Shown here in pieces: positions 1 through 6,639 of a stretch of DNA of 8,099 nucleotides. The number at the start of each line of letters is the position of its first letter. The stretch's first letter is position 1. A program made the position numbers and the translations under genes. The notes beneath the pieces are model-generated. The model was not told the DNA's origin. It searched no databases and saw only the letters and a program-made list of their open reading frames with translations. Source of the DNA: Sphingomonas bacterium (lineage in GTDB: Bacteria > Pseudomonadota > Alphaproteobacteria > Sphingomonadales > Sphingomonadaceae); assembly GCA_026785965.1 (NCBI GenBank), contig JAJAYY010000106.1, forward strand, positions 1 through 8,099. The letters are read 5' to 3'.

Positions 1-813
1 CATGTCGCCGCGGATCTCGTCGATCACCCGCGCCTGGGCACCAGTGAGTTGATAGGGCAGCCGGAGCTTTTGCGTCAGCCGGCCATCGCCCTGGAGCGGA
101 ACTCCGCGCTTGCGGCGCGCAACCTGGCGGAGCAGCATCAGGGCGAGCTGGTTGGCAAATATCTCGTCATAAGACAGGCGCTTGCGGGCGCTTGTTGCGG
201 CAGGATCGGAATGGACTTCGGCGAGCGCAGCGCGCCATTTGGGCCAATGCTCTCGGCCCAGCAACGAGGGTTCGATCCATTCGGGCAATTCGGGCGCGCG
301 ATCGAGCCCGGCGAGCGCGAGTTCGCGCATGCGCTTGTTGGCGATGCCTTCGGTGAGAGGGTAGACCGGTTCGCGCAGCGCCAGTTCGCTCGCCGCGGCG
401 ACATCGAGCACTTCGGGGTGGACGATCTGCCATTCGTCGCCCCACGCGTCGAGCTTGCCGACGACCACCCGCTGCTCGCCAAGCGGAAGCTGCTTTTTGG
501 CCCATGCTGGATTGTTGAAGAAGGTCAGCGTGATGGTGTTTGCATCGTCATCGGAGGCAAAGATGCGCAGCGGCGCCCTGCCCGCTCCGGCGCGAAGGTC
601 GAACGGGGTCACCGCGAGAATGACGATCCGCCCGAGCAGCGCCGCGCTCGCGGCCGGCGCGTGGATGCGCTCGATCGTTCCCGTCGGGAGGTGGTAGGCA
701 AGATCGATCGCGCGGGTCAGCCCGAGCTTGGCCAGCGCCTTGGCGATGCTCGGCCCGACGCCCTTGAGCGCCTCGGCCTCGGCAAACAGGGGGTTCAAGA
801 TTTCGGGCCGCAT
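1..813 (-). CDS. recG: ATP-dependent DNA helicase RecG, N-terminal part (truncated by window edge)
   Basis: RecG is a superfamily 2 DNA translocase that remodels stalled replication forks and branched recombination intermediates in the cytoplasm. The reverse strand reads without a stop from an ATG at 813-811 to the window edge, giving 271 codons that begin MRPEILNPLFAEAEALKGVG. This includes the helix-hairpin-helix-like KGVGP segment, then the OB-fold wedge domain that binds branched DNA (roughly residues 20-170). Near residues 210-220 comes the typical RLSYDEIFANQLAL segment, and at residues 256-271 LTGAQARVIDEIRGDM, the Q-motif region just before the helicase Walker A. The rest of the helicase core lies beyond position 1; family members are about 690 residues. 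An AGGG (reverse strand, 826-823) sits 9 bases before the ATG as a weak ribosome binding site. The gene is divergent from sdhE-mfd. The assignment is confident from the motif order; nothing looks broken in the visible part. Confidence 0.93.
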   Translation of the reverse strand, partial: MRPEILNPLFAEAEALKGVGPSIAKALAKLGLTRAIDLAYHLPTGTIERIHAPAASAALLGRIVILAVTPFDLRAGAGRAPLRIFASDDDANTITLTFFNNPAWAKKQLPLGEQRVVVGKLDAWGDEWQIVHPEVLDVAAASELALREPVYPLTEGIANKRMRELALAGLDRAPELPEWIEPSLLGREHWPKWRAALAEVHSDPAATSARKRLSYDEIFANQLALMLLRQVARRKRGVPLQGDGRLTQKLRLPYQLTGAQARVIDEIRGDM

Positions 814-916
814 CGGACGCGACCCTAGCGCGCGCGGGCGGCACTGCCTACATGGGTGGCGCACCACCCGCGGCGATTTTCGCCAAGCGGGCTTTTTGCG
901 CGTGGAGACGGGCTCG
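814..916. other. Divergent intergenic region between recG and sdhE with two small inverted repeats
   Basis: This 103-base gap should hold the promoters of recG (leftward) and sdhE-mfd (rightward). Two inverted repeats are visible: GGGTGG (854-859) with CCACCC (864-869) around a 4-base loop, and GGCGA (872-876) with TCGCC (880-884) around TTT. They are only three bases apart. A T5 run follows at 894-898. On the reverse strand a poor promoter-like pair, TAGGCA then 17 bases then TAGGGT, lies just before the recG start, but it is too degenerate to call. I see no strong sigma-70 promoter for sdhE. The hairpins could be operator-like or chance in GC-rich DNA. Confidence 0.35.
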
Positions 917-1177
917 ATGGACGAGGTTTTGCGGGCGCTCAAGTATCGCGCCTGGCACCGCGGGACGCGCGAGGCCGATATGCTGATCGGTGGATTCTTC
1001 GACGCGCAACATCAACGCTGGGAGGCGCACGAGCGCGCTTTGTTTGCCGCGCTGCTGATGGAAACCGACGTCGACATCATGGCGTGGGCGATCGGAACGC
1101 AAGCCCCGCCCGAACGCTATCAAGGCCCAATGATGGCCGCCCTGCAACAACTTGATTTTATCAAGGTGGCCAAATGA
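917..1177 (+). CDS. sdhE: FAD assembly factor SdhE (succinate dehydrogenase assembly factor 2 family)
   Basis: SdhE (YgfY/Sdh5 family) promotes covalent attachment of FAD to the flavoprotein subunit of succinate dehydrogenase (and fumarate reductase where present), so it acts on complex II of the TCA cycle in the cytoplasm. The 86-residue product starts MDEVLRALKYRAWHRGTREA and contains the family's signature RGxxE as R15-G-T-R-E19, followed by a helical acidic and aromatic-rich body (FFDAQHQRW, METDVDIMAWAIG) that fits the five-helix fold. Length matches the usual 80-95 residues. I chose ATG 917 because GGAG (904-907) lies 9 bases upstream; the same frame stays open further upstream, but those residues (for example from GTG 902) look like translated intergenic DNA. 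The stop overlaps the mfd start as ATGA, so the two are translationally coupled. Function is assigned from the family motif. Confidence 0.9.
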   Translation: MDEVLRALKYRAWHRGTREADMLIGGFFDAQHQRWEAHERALFAALLMETDVDIMAWAIGTQAPPERYQGPMMAALQQLDFIKVAK

Positions 1178-4100
1178 GCGAACCCTTTTCCAAGATATTG
1201 ACCGCCGCGGCACCGCTGACGCTGGCGAGCGTGCCGAGCGGCTTCCTGCCGTGGTTCGCGGCCGATCTGGCGCGCGCGGTGCATGGCACTGGCAAGGGTG
1301 GGCGCGGCGTGGTGATCGCCGCTGACGAAGTCGCGATGCGGGCGATTGCCGACACCGTCCCGGTGTTCGCGCCAGAGGTCGAGGTGCTGACCCTGCCGGC
1401 GTGGGACTGTCTGCCCTACGACCGCGCCAGCCCGGCGTTGCGGGTGATGGCCGAGCGGCTGGCGACGCTCCAGGTGCTGCAGGAGCCGCGCAAGCGTCCG
1501 CAATTGCTGATCGTCACCGCCAATGCGGTGACCCAGCGCGTGCTGACCCCGTTTCGCATCCGCCAACTCACGCGGCGGCTGGCCGAAGGCGAAAAAATCG
1601 AGCGCGACAAGCTGGTCGAACTGCTGATCGCCAATGGCTATCAGCGCAGCGACGCGGTCCATGATGCGGGCGAATTCGCGGTGCGCGGGTCGATTGTCGA
1701 TCTTTTCCCCGCGGGCGAAGCGACTGCGCTGCGGCTCGACTTTTTCGGCGACGAGATTGAAACGATGCGGCGGTTCGACCCCGCCGACCAGCGCTCGACC
1801 GGGACCGCGGGCGCCTTCACACTGATGCCGGCGTCGGAAGCGTTGCTCGACGAGGACAATATCAAGCGCTTTCGGGCGCGCTATCGCGAAGCGTTCGGCG
1901 GCAATGCTACCGGCGACCCGCTCTACCAGGCGGTGAGCGAAGGACGGCGGCTGGCCGGGATGGAGCATTGGCTGCCGTTGTTCGAAGACAAATTGTCGAG
2001 CCTGATTGAGCATTTGAGCGAAGATGACGTGATCGTCCGCGATGGCGGGACCGACGGATCGCTCGAAGCACGCAGCGAGGCGATCCAGGATTATTTCACC
2101 AACCGCGAGCGCGCGATGGTCGCCGAACCGGGGAGCTATCGTCCGCTCGCGCCGGGGATGCTGTATCTGGCCAAGAAGGAATGGCAAGCCGCGATCGCCG
2201 CGCAGCCGATCCACCTCGCGACGCCGTTCTCCGAGCCTTCAAGCGCGACTGTGATCGACTTTGCGGTCGAGGGGCCGCGCGATTTTGCGCCCGAACGCGC
2301 GCAAAACGCCAATGTTTACGAGGCGGTCGTCAACCACATCGCCAAGCTGCGGCGGGACAAGCGCAAGGTCGTGCTGGCAAGCTATACCGTTGGCGCGCGC
2401 GAACGGCTCGCCGGTCTACTCGACGAGCATGGGCTGACCAGCCTCAAGCTGGTCGAGACGTGGCAGCAGGCGCTTGGCGCGAAGACCGACGCGGCACTGA
2501 TCGTGCTCCCGCTCGACCACGGCTTCACCGCGCCGCAAGTCGCGGTGCTGACCGAACAGGACATGCTCGGCGATCGGCTGGTGCGGCGCAAGAAGCGGCG
2601 CAAGAGCGCCGACGCCTTCCTCGCCGAGCTTGCCGCGCTGACCCCCGGCGACCTCGTCGTCCACGCCGACCACGGCATCGCCCGTTACGAGGGGCTTACC
2701 TCGATCATGGTCGGCAAGGCGCCGCATGATTGTGTCGCTTTAAGCTATGCCGGGGGCGACAAGCTTTACGTCCCGGTCGAGAATATCGACGTGCTGACCC
2801 GCTACGGCAGCGATAGCGAGAGAGCGACGCTCGACCGGCTCGGCGGCGAGGCATGGCAGCGGCGCAAGGCGCGGATGAAGGAGCGGATCCGCGCCATCGC
2901 CGGCGAACTGATCAAGACCGCCGCGATCCGCGCCACGCGGCCGGGCCAGATCGCCGAGGCCGACAGCAGCTATCCCGCGTTCGTCGATCGCTTCCCGTAT
3001 GAAGAAACCGACGACCAGGATCGCGCCATCTCCGACGTGCTCGACGACATGGCGTCGGGCAAGCCGATGGACCGGCTGGTGTGCGGCGATGTTGGCTTCG
3101 GCAAGACCGAGGTGGCGATGCGCGCGGCGTTCGTCGCGGCGATGGCGGGCTATCAAGTGGCGTTGATCGGGCCGACGACCTTGCTCGCACGACAGCATTA
3201 TTCGAACTTCGTGGCGCGGCTCCAGGGGTTTCCGATCGAGGTCGGGCGGCTTTCTCGACTGGTCCCGGCAGCCGAAGTCAAAGCCACCAAGGAAGGGATT
3301 GAAAAAGGCACCGTCGATATTGTCATAGGCACTCATGCCTTGCTGTCGAAATCGCTGAAATTCAAGAAGTTGGGGCTGGTCATCGTTGACGAAGAGCAGC
3401 ACTTCGGGGTGACCCACAAGGAGAAACTCAAAACGCTTCGCGACGACGTCCACGTCCTTACGCTGACCGCAACGCCGATTCCGCGGACGCTGCAGATGGC
3501 GATGTCGGGCCTGCGCGAATTGTCGGTCATCCAGACCCCGCCGGTCGATCGGCTGGCGGTGCGCACCTATGTCGCGCCGTGGGACCCGGTGGTAGTGCGC
3601 GAGGCGTTGCTGCGCGAACATTATCGCGGCGGACAGAGCTTCGTCGTCGCTCCGCGCATCGCCGACCTCGCCGCGCTCGAGGGTTTTCTGCGCGAGGATG
3701 TCCCCGAGATCAAGGCGGTCACCGCGCACGGCCAGCTCAGCCCGAGCGAGGTCGAGGAGCGGATGAGCGCCTTTTACGACAAGAAATATGACGTGCTGCT
3801 CTCGACCACGATCGTCGAGAGCGGGCTCGACATCCCTAGCGCCAACACGTTGATCGTCCACCGCGCCGACCGCTTTGGGCTGGCGCAATTGTACCAATTG
3901 CGCGGCCGCGTAGGCCGATCGAAGGCGCGCGCTTATGCTTATCTGACGACCACGGCCGACCGGTCGATGACCGAAGGCGCGGACAAACGCCTGACCGTGC
4001 TTGCCAATCTCGACAGCCTTGGCGCCGGCTTCCAGCTTGCAAGCCACGATCTCGACATCCGGGGCGCGGGCAATTTGCTCGGCGACGAGCAATCGGGGCA

Positions 4101-4677
4101 CATCAAGGAGGTCGGGTTCGAACTTTACCAGGCGATGCTTGAGGAAGCGATCCTCAAGCGCAAGGCGGGTGGCGACGAGCGGCGCGATGAATTCACCCCG
4201 CAGATCAGCGTCGAAGCGCCGATCCTGATCCCCGAGGCCTACGTCCCCGACCTCGATCTGCGCATGGGCCTCTACCGCCGGCTTGGCGATCTCGACGACC
4301 GCGAAGGCGTCGAATCGTTCGCCGCGGAAATGATCGATCGGTTCGGTCCATTACCGCCGGAAACACAGAATCTGCTGCAGATCGTCGAGACCAAGATCAA
4401 TTGCCGCAAGGCATGCGTCGCCAAGCTCGACGTCGGGGCCAAGGGTGCAGTGGTGACGTTCGCGCCGTCAGGCTTCCCCGACCTTGCCGGACTGCTGGCT
4501 TATGTCGAGCGATTGAAGGGTGCGGCCAGGCTTCGCCCCGACAGCAAGATGATCGTCAGCCGCGAGTGGCCGACCGGCGAAGCGCGGCTTAACGGCGCGC
4601 TGCAACTGTCACGCGGACTGATGCGTGTGGTCGCGGCGAGCGAGAAGGGTCCGGCGAAGGCGTTTGAACTGGCCTAA
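1174..4677 (+). CDS. mfd: Transcription-repair coupling factor Mfd
   Basis: Mfd pushes RNA polymerase stalled at DNA lesions off the template and recruits UvrA, starting transcription-coupled nucleotide excision repair. The 1167-residue product is full length (the E. coli protein is 1148). The UvrB-like N-terminal module spans about residues 1-340; R171, R187 and F191 in VRGSIVDLF...LRLDFF match in spacing the domain-2 residues I recall as contacting UvrA in E. coli (R165, R181, F185). The CarD-like RNA polymerase interaction domain starts near residue 490 (PGDLVVHADHGIARYEG). The RecG-like translocase carries Walker A GDVGFGKT (638-645), DEEQ (739-742), TATPIPRTL (765-773), QLRGRVGR (908-915) and the TRG-region IRGAG (962-966). 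The autoinhibitory C-terminal domain begins around residue 1005. AAGG (1163-1166) lies 7 bases before the ATG, inside the end of sdhE. The stop TAA overlaps the end of the convergent EAL gene. Confidence 0.98.
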   Translation: MSEPFSKILTAAAPLTLASVPSGFLPWFAADLARAVHGTGKGGRGVVIAADEVAMRAIADTVPVFAPEVEVLTLPAWDCLPYDRASPALRVMAERLATLQVLQEPRKRPQLLIVTANAVTQRVLTPFRIRQLTRRLAEGEKIERDKLVELLIANGYQRSDAVHDAGEFAVRGSIVDLFPAGEATALRLDFFGDEIETMRRFDPADQRSTGTAGAFTLMPASEALLDEDNIKRFRARYREAFGGNATGDPLYQAVSEGRRLAGMEHWLPLFEDKLSSLIEHLSEDDVIVRDGGTDGSLEARSEAIQDYFTNRERAMVAEPGSYRPLAPGMLYLAKKEWQAAIAAQPIHLATPFSEPSSATVIDFAVEGPRDFAPERAQNANVYEAVVNHIAKLRRDKRKVVLASYTVGARERLAGLLDEHGLTSLKLVETWQQALGAKTDAALIVLPLDHGFTAPQVAVLTEQDMLGDRLVRRKKRRKSADAFLAELAALTPGDLVVHADHGIARYEGLTSIMVGKAPHDCVALSYAGGDKLYVPVENIDVLTRYGSDSERATLDRLGGEAWQRRKARMKERIRAIAGELIKTAAIRATRPGQIAEADSSYPAFVDRFPYEETDDQDRAISDVLDDMASGKPMDRLVCGDVGFGKTEVAMRAAFVAAMAGYQVALIGPTTLLARQHYSNFVARLQGFPIEVGRLSRLVPAAEVKATKEGIEKGTVDIVIGTHALLSKSLKFKKLGLVIVDEEQHFGVTHKEKLKTLRDDVHVLTLTATPIPRTLQMAMSGLRELSVIQTPPVDRLAVRTYVAPWDPVVVREALLREHYRGGQSFVVAPRIADLAALEGFLREDVPEIKAVTAHGQLSPSEVEERMSAFYDKKYDVLLSTTIVESGLDIPSANTLIVHRADRFGLAQLYQLRGRVGRSKARAYAYLTTTADRSMTEGADKRLTVLANLDSLGAGFQLASHDLDIRGAGNLLGDEQSGHIKEVGFELYQAMLEEAILKRKAGGDERRDEFTPQISVEAPILIPEAYVPDLDLRMGLYRRLGDLDDREGVESFAAEMIDRFGPLPPETQNLLQIVETKINCRKACVAKLDVGAKGAVVTFAPSGFPDLAGLLAYVERLKGAARLRPDSKMIVSREWPTGEARLNGALQLSRGLMRVVAASEKGPAKAFELA

Positions 4678-5516
4678 GCGGCGAGGCGGTGGGAAGCGAG
4701 GACAAAGCGGCTGAGTTCGCTTTCGTCGAGCGCGCCGGCGCCAACGAATCCCTGATAGAGGTCGCAGCCCCACTCTGCGAGCAACTCGAGTTGGGCAAGG
4801 CTTTCGACCCCTTCGACCACGACCTTCAGGTCGAGTTCGCGCGCCATCGAGAGCATGGCCTTGACGACGATCCGGTCACGGCTGCGGCCGACCATGTCGG
4901 CAACCAGCGCGCGATCGATCTTGATCGCGTCGAGCGGAAGCGAGGTGAGGTAAGCGAGGTTCGCATAGCCAGTGCCAAAATCGTCGACGGCAATTCGCAC
5001 GCCCTGGGCACGAAGCCGGGCGAGACGCCGAGCGACCGCTGGGCGATCCTGAAGCAAGGCGCTTTCGACAATCTCGGCGGTGATTCGACGTGGGTCGAGC
5101 CCGGCAGCAGCGATCTCGGCGAGGAACCACGCGTCGAATCCGCGCCGGTCGAGATCACGCGGCAACAGGTTGATCGACAGATTGAGGGTGGCCAGCGCTC
5201 CGCTCCACCGGCCGACAATGCGCAGCGCCTTGCGTTGAATTGTCCGCGACAGGCGCTCGGACAGGCCAGCGGCCTCAGCGCGCTCGAACAAGGCTTCAGG
5301 GTTGGCTGCACCAGTCCAGCGGGCAAGCGCCTCGACCCCGGCGATTCGGCCTGTCGCAGGCTCGATCTGGGGTTGGAACAGGACCTGGATTTCGTCGCGC
5401 GCGAGCGCCGCTTCGAGGGACCGGTCGCGGCGCGGCTGGGCGGCCACGGCCTGCGGACGATCGGAACTGCGATTGCCGCCGAATAAATTACGCCACTTCA
5501 ACATAATCAGGCTCAT
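4674..5516 (-). CDS. EAL-domain cyclic-di-GMP phosphodiesterase (stand-alone)
   Basis: EAL proteins hydrolyse cyclic di-GMP to pGpG, lowering the second messenger that favours biofilm over motility. From ATG 5516 the product is 280 residues and almost all of it is the EAL domain, with a basic, poorly conserved N-terminal tail of about 35 residues and no GGDEF, sensory or clear membrane segment. The catalytic set appears complete: E62 in VEALARW, N116 in SINLLPRDL, E148 and E151 in AEIVES, D178-D179 in DDFGTGYANL, K199 in IKID, E235 in VEGVES and Q255 in YQGF. Spacings from N116 onward (32, 30, 21, 36, 20) equal those I recall for the active enzyme RocR, so activity is likely. Start is uncertain: ATG 5579 (301 residues) would overlap the NAD kinase promoter region; ATG 5516 or ATG 5504 (276 residues) fit better, with AT-rich codons just after them, though neither has a strong ribosome binding site. 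The biological process it controls cannot be told from sequence. Confidence 0.88.
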   Translation of the reverse strand: MSLIMLKWRNLFGGNRSSDRPQAVAAQPRRDRSLEAALARDEIQVLFQPQIEPATGRIAGVEALARWTGAANPEALFERAEAAGLSERLSRTIQRKALRIVGRWSGALATLNLSINLLPRDLDRRGFDAWFLAEIAAAGLDPRRITAEIVESALLQDRPAVARRLARLRAQGVRIAVDDFGTGYANLAYLTSLPLDAIKIDRALVADMVGRSRDRIVVKAMLSMARELDLKVVVEGVESLAQLELLAEWGCDLYQGFVGAGALDESELSRFVLASHRLAA

Positions 5517-5572
5517 GAACGCGGACCAAGCGCAGGCCAAGTGCGGGCTTTGGCGCGCCCCGATACGGGACA

Positions 5573-5601
5573 GTGGCATCGCCGCGCGACATCGCTATGC
5601 T
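5573..5601 (+). promoter_or_regulatory. Possible promoter of the NAD kinase gene
   Basis: GTGGCA (5573-5578), 17 bases, then TATGCT (5596-5601) resembles a sigma-70 promoter with four of six matches in each box. Transcription would begin near 5608, leaving a leader of about 28 bases that holds the strong Shine-Dalgarno before TTG 5636. The match is weak in GC-rich DNA, and its main support is its position in the divergent gap between the EAL gene and the NAD kinase gene. If right, the upstream GTG 5573 and ATG 5597 cannot be the main start codons. Confidence 0.3.
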
Positions 5602-5623
5602 TACCCCCGCCCCGACCGTCTCC

Positions 5624-5630
5624 AGGAGAG
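5624..5630 (+). promoter_or_regulatory. Strong Shine-Dalgarno that decides a TTG start for NAD kinase
   Basis: AGGAGAG at 5624-5630 is the best ribosome binding site in the window. Its GGAG core lies 7 bases before TTG 5636-5638, which is in frame with the NAD kinase core. Neither GTG 5573 nor ATG 5597 has comparable upstream pairing, so the TTG is the preferred start. Confidence 0.7.
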
Positions 5631-5635
5631 GCCAA

Positions 5636-6448
5636 TTGCCCGCCGAGCGTAATCCGATTGCTGCCGAGCGAGACCTGGCTGCGGCCGGGATCGGACTGGT
5701 GGCGAGCCCGACCAGCGCCGCGAGTGCGGCCGAGGCGATGCTCAGGCGCCGCTATCGCTGGGCCGAGGCGAGTACGGCCGAGACGCTGGTCGCGCTGGGC
5801 GGCGACGGGTTCATGCTCAGCACGCTCCACGACATGCTCGAAAATGGTGCGCCCAAGCCGGTTTTCGGAATGAACCGCGGCACGGTCGGCTTTTTGATGA
5901 ACGAGTGGCGGATCGACCAGCTCGCCGCGCGGATCAACGCTGCCAAGCGGATCACGGTCACCCCGCTCGACATGCGCGCAACCACGGTCAGCGGCGAGAC
6001 GCTGTCGCACCCGGCGATCAACGAAGTGTCGCTGCTGCGCGAAACTCGCCAGACGGCCAAGCTCGAATTGAGCGTCAATGGCCGCGTGGTGATGCCCGAA
6101 CTGGTTGCCGACGGGGTGCTGGTCGCGACCCCGGCGGGATCGACCGCCTATAATCTGAGCGCCAACGGCCCGATCCTGCCGCTGGCGGCACGGATGCTGG
6201 CGCTGACCCCGATCAGCGCGTTCCGCCCGCGGCGCTGGTCCGGCGCGATCCTGCCCGACGACGTCACGGTCCGCTTTCGCGTGCTCGAAGCCGCCAATCG
6301 CCCAGTGTCGGCGGTGGCCGACCAGTTTGAAGTGCGCGATGTCGTGAGCGTCGATGTGAAGCTCGACCGGACGCGCTCGCTGACACTTCTGTTCGATCCC
6401 GAACACGCGCTCGACGAGCGCATCGCGATGGAGCAATTCGCGAGCTGA
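5636..6448 (+). CDS. nadK: NAD kinase (probable TTG start)
   Basis: NAD kinase (also called PpnK) phosphorylates NAD+ to NADP+ with ATP or polyphosphate in the cytoplasm and sets the size of the NADP(H) pool. From TTG 5636 the product is 270 residues. It shows IGLVASPT (19-26), the invariant GGDG in LVALGGDGFML (51-61), GMNRGTVGFL (78-87), the conserved NE pair in AINEVSLL (127-134), and the glycine-rich ADGVLVATPAGSTAYNLSAN stretch (158-177) that binds the dinucleotide. The usual C-terminal beta sandwich follows. The length fits the short alphaproteobacterial type (about 250-270). The same frame stays open upstream, allowing GTG 5573 (291 residues) or ATG 5597, but the ribosome binding site at 5624-5630 favours the TTG. 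The first 17 residues before the core look unconserved and could be a lineage-specific tail. The gene stands alone, divergent from the EAL gene and followed by a tRNA with its own likely promoter. Confidence 0.93.
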   Translation: MPAERNPIAAERDLAAAGIGLVASPTSAASAAEAMLRRRYRWAEASTAETLVALGGDGFMLSTLHDMLENGAPKPVFGMNRGTVGFLMNEWRIDQLAARINAAKRITVTPLDMRATTVSGETLSHPAINEVSLLRETRQTAKLELSVNGRVVMPELVADGVLVATPAGSTAYNLSANGPILPLAARMLALTPISAFRPRRWSGAILPDDVTVRFRVLEAANRPVSAVADQFEVRDVVSVDVKLDRTRSLTLLFDPEHALDERIAMEQFAS

Positions 6449-6475
6449 TTTTTAGGCCGCAGACGGGGCATTTGG

Positions 6476-6491
6476 GCGCTTGCGCGCTTGC
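6476..6491. repeat. Perfect 8-base tandem repeat upstream of the tRNA
   Basis: GCGCTTGC occurs twice back to back (6476-6483 and 6484-6491). Each copy begins a -35-like hexamer (TTGCGC at 6480-6485, TTGCAA at 6488-6493), so the duplication places two candidate -35 boxes eight bases apart ahead of the tRNA-Asn gene. Confidence 0.6.
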
Positions 6492-6515
6492 AACGTTCGG
6501 TAAGCGCGCTATAGG
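6488..6515 (+). promoter_or_regulatory. Likely promoter of tRNA-Asn
   Basis: TTGCAA (6488-6493), 16 bases, then TATAGG (6510-6515) forms a reasonable housekeeping promoter ending about 30 bases before the mature tRNA. The -10 box sits in an inverted repeat, AGCGC (6503-6507) and GCGCT (6515-6519). The GC-rich stretch just after it (GCGCTC) is the kind of discriminator seen at stable-RNA promoters under stringent control, which is inference here. Confidence 0.5.
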
Positions 6516-6543
6516 CGCTCTCGCTTCGTTCGCGGGGCGGTGA

Positions 6544-6618
6544 TCCTCGGTAGCTCAGTGGTAGAGCGTTCGACTGTTAATCGAATGGTCGTAGGTTCGA
6601 ATCCTACCCGGGGAGCCA
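6544..6618 (+). tRNA. tRNA-Asn (anticodon GUU)
   Basis: A complete cloverleaf can be drawn. The acceptor stem TCCTCGG (6544-6550) pairs with CCGGGGA (6608-6614), with one G-U pair. The D arm is GCTC/GAGC and the anticodon stem TTCGA/TCGAA flanks the loop CTGTTAA. The anticodon GTT at 6576-6578 reads asparagine codons AAC and AAU. The T arm is GTAGG-TTCGAAT-CCTAC, then the discriminator G (6615) and an encoded CCA (6616-6618). A T5 run (6619-6623) follows directly, without a clear terminator hairpin. The convergent putA stop is only 21 bases beyond the CCA. Confidence 0.97.
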
Positions 6619-6639
6619 TTTTTCCAGCTTGGCGCGCGC

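Noticed and set aside
49..828. 259-codon open frame on the plus strand opposite recG
   Set aside because: It runs opposite the RecG reading in the matching codon register, has no family motifs and is rich in R, G and E as expected from the complement of GC-biased codons.
728..916. Upstream extension of the sdhE frame to ATG 728 (149 residues)
   Set aside because: It would overlap the start of recG and add residues without SdhE similarity; ATG 917 has a good Shine-Dalgarno and gives the family length.
2740..4101. 453-codon open frame on the minus strand inside mfd (also 1120-2214)
   Set aside because: Long antisense frames are common opposite high-GC genes; the plus strand encodes unmistakable Mfd motifs throughout, and the antisense products are arginine/histidine-rich without recognisable domains.
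5513..6436. 307-codon minus-strand frame opposite NAD kinase, and 4689-5486 plus frame opposite the EAL gene
   Set aside because: Both lie fully opposite genes with clear catalytic motifs and show no motif of their own.
6544..6618. tRNA-Asn as an integration site for a mobile element
   Set aside because: No integrase, no duplicated tRNA 3' end and no foreign-looking genes are present in the window; putA follows directly.
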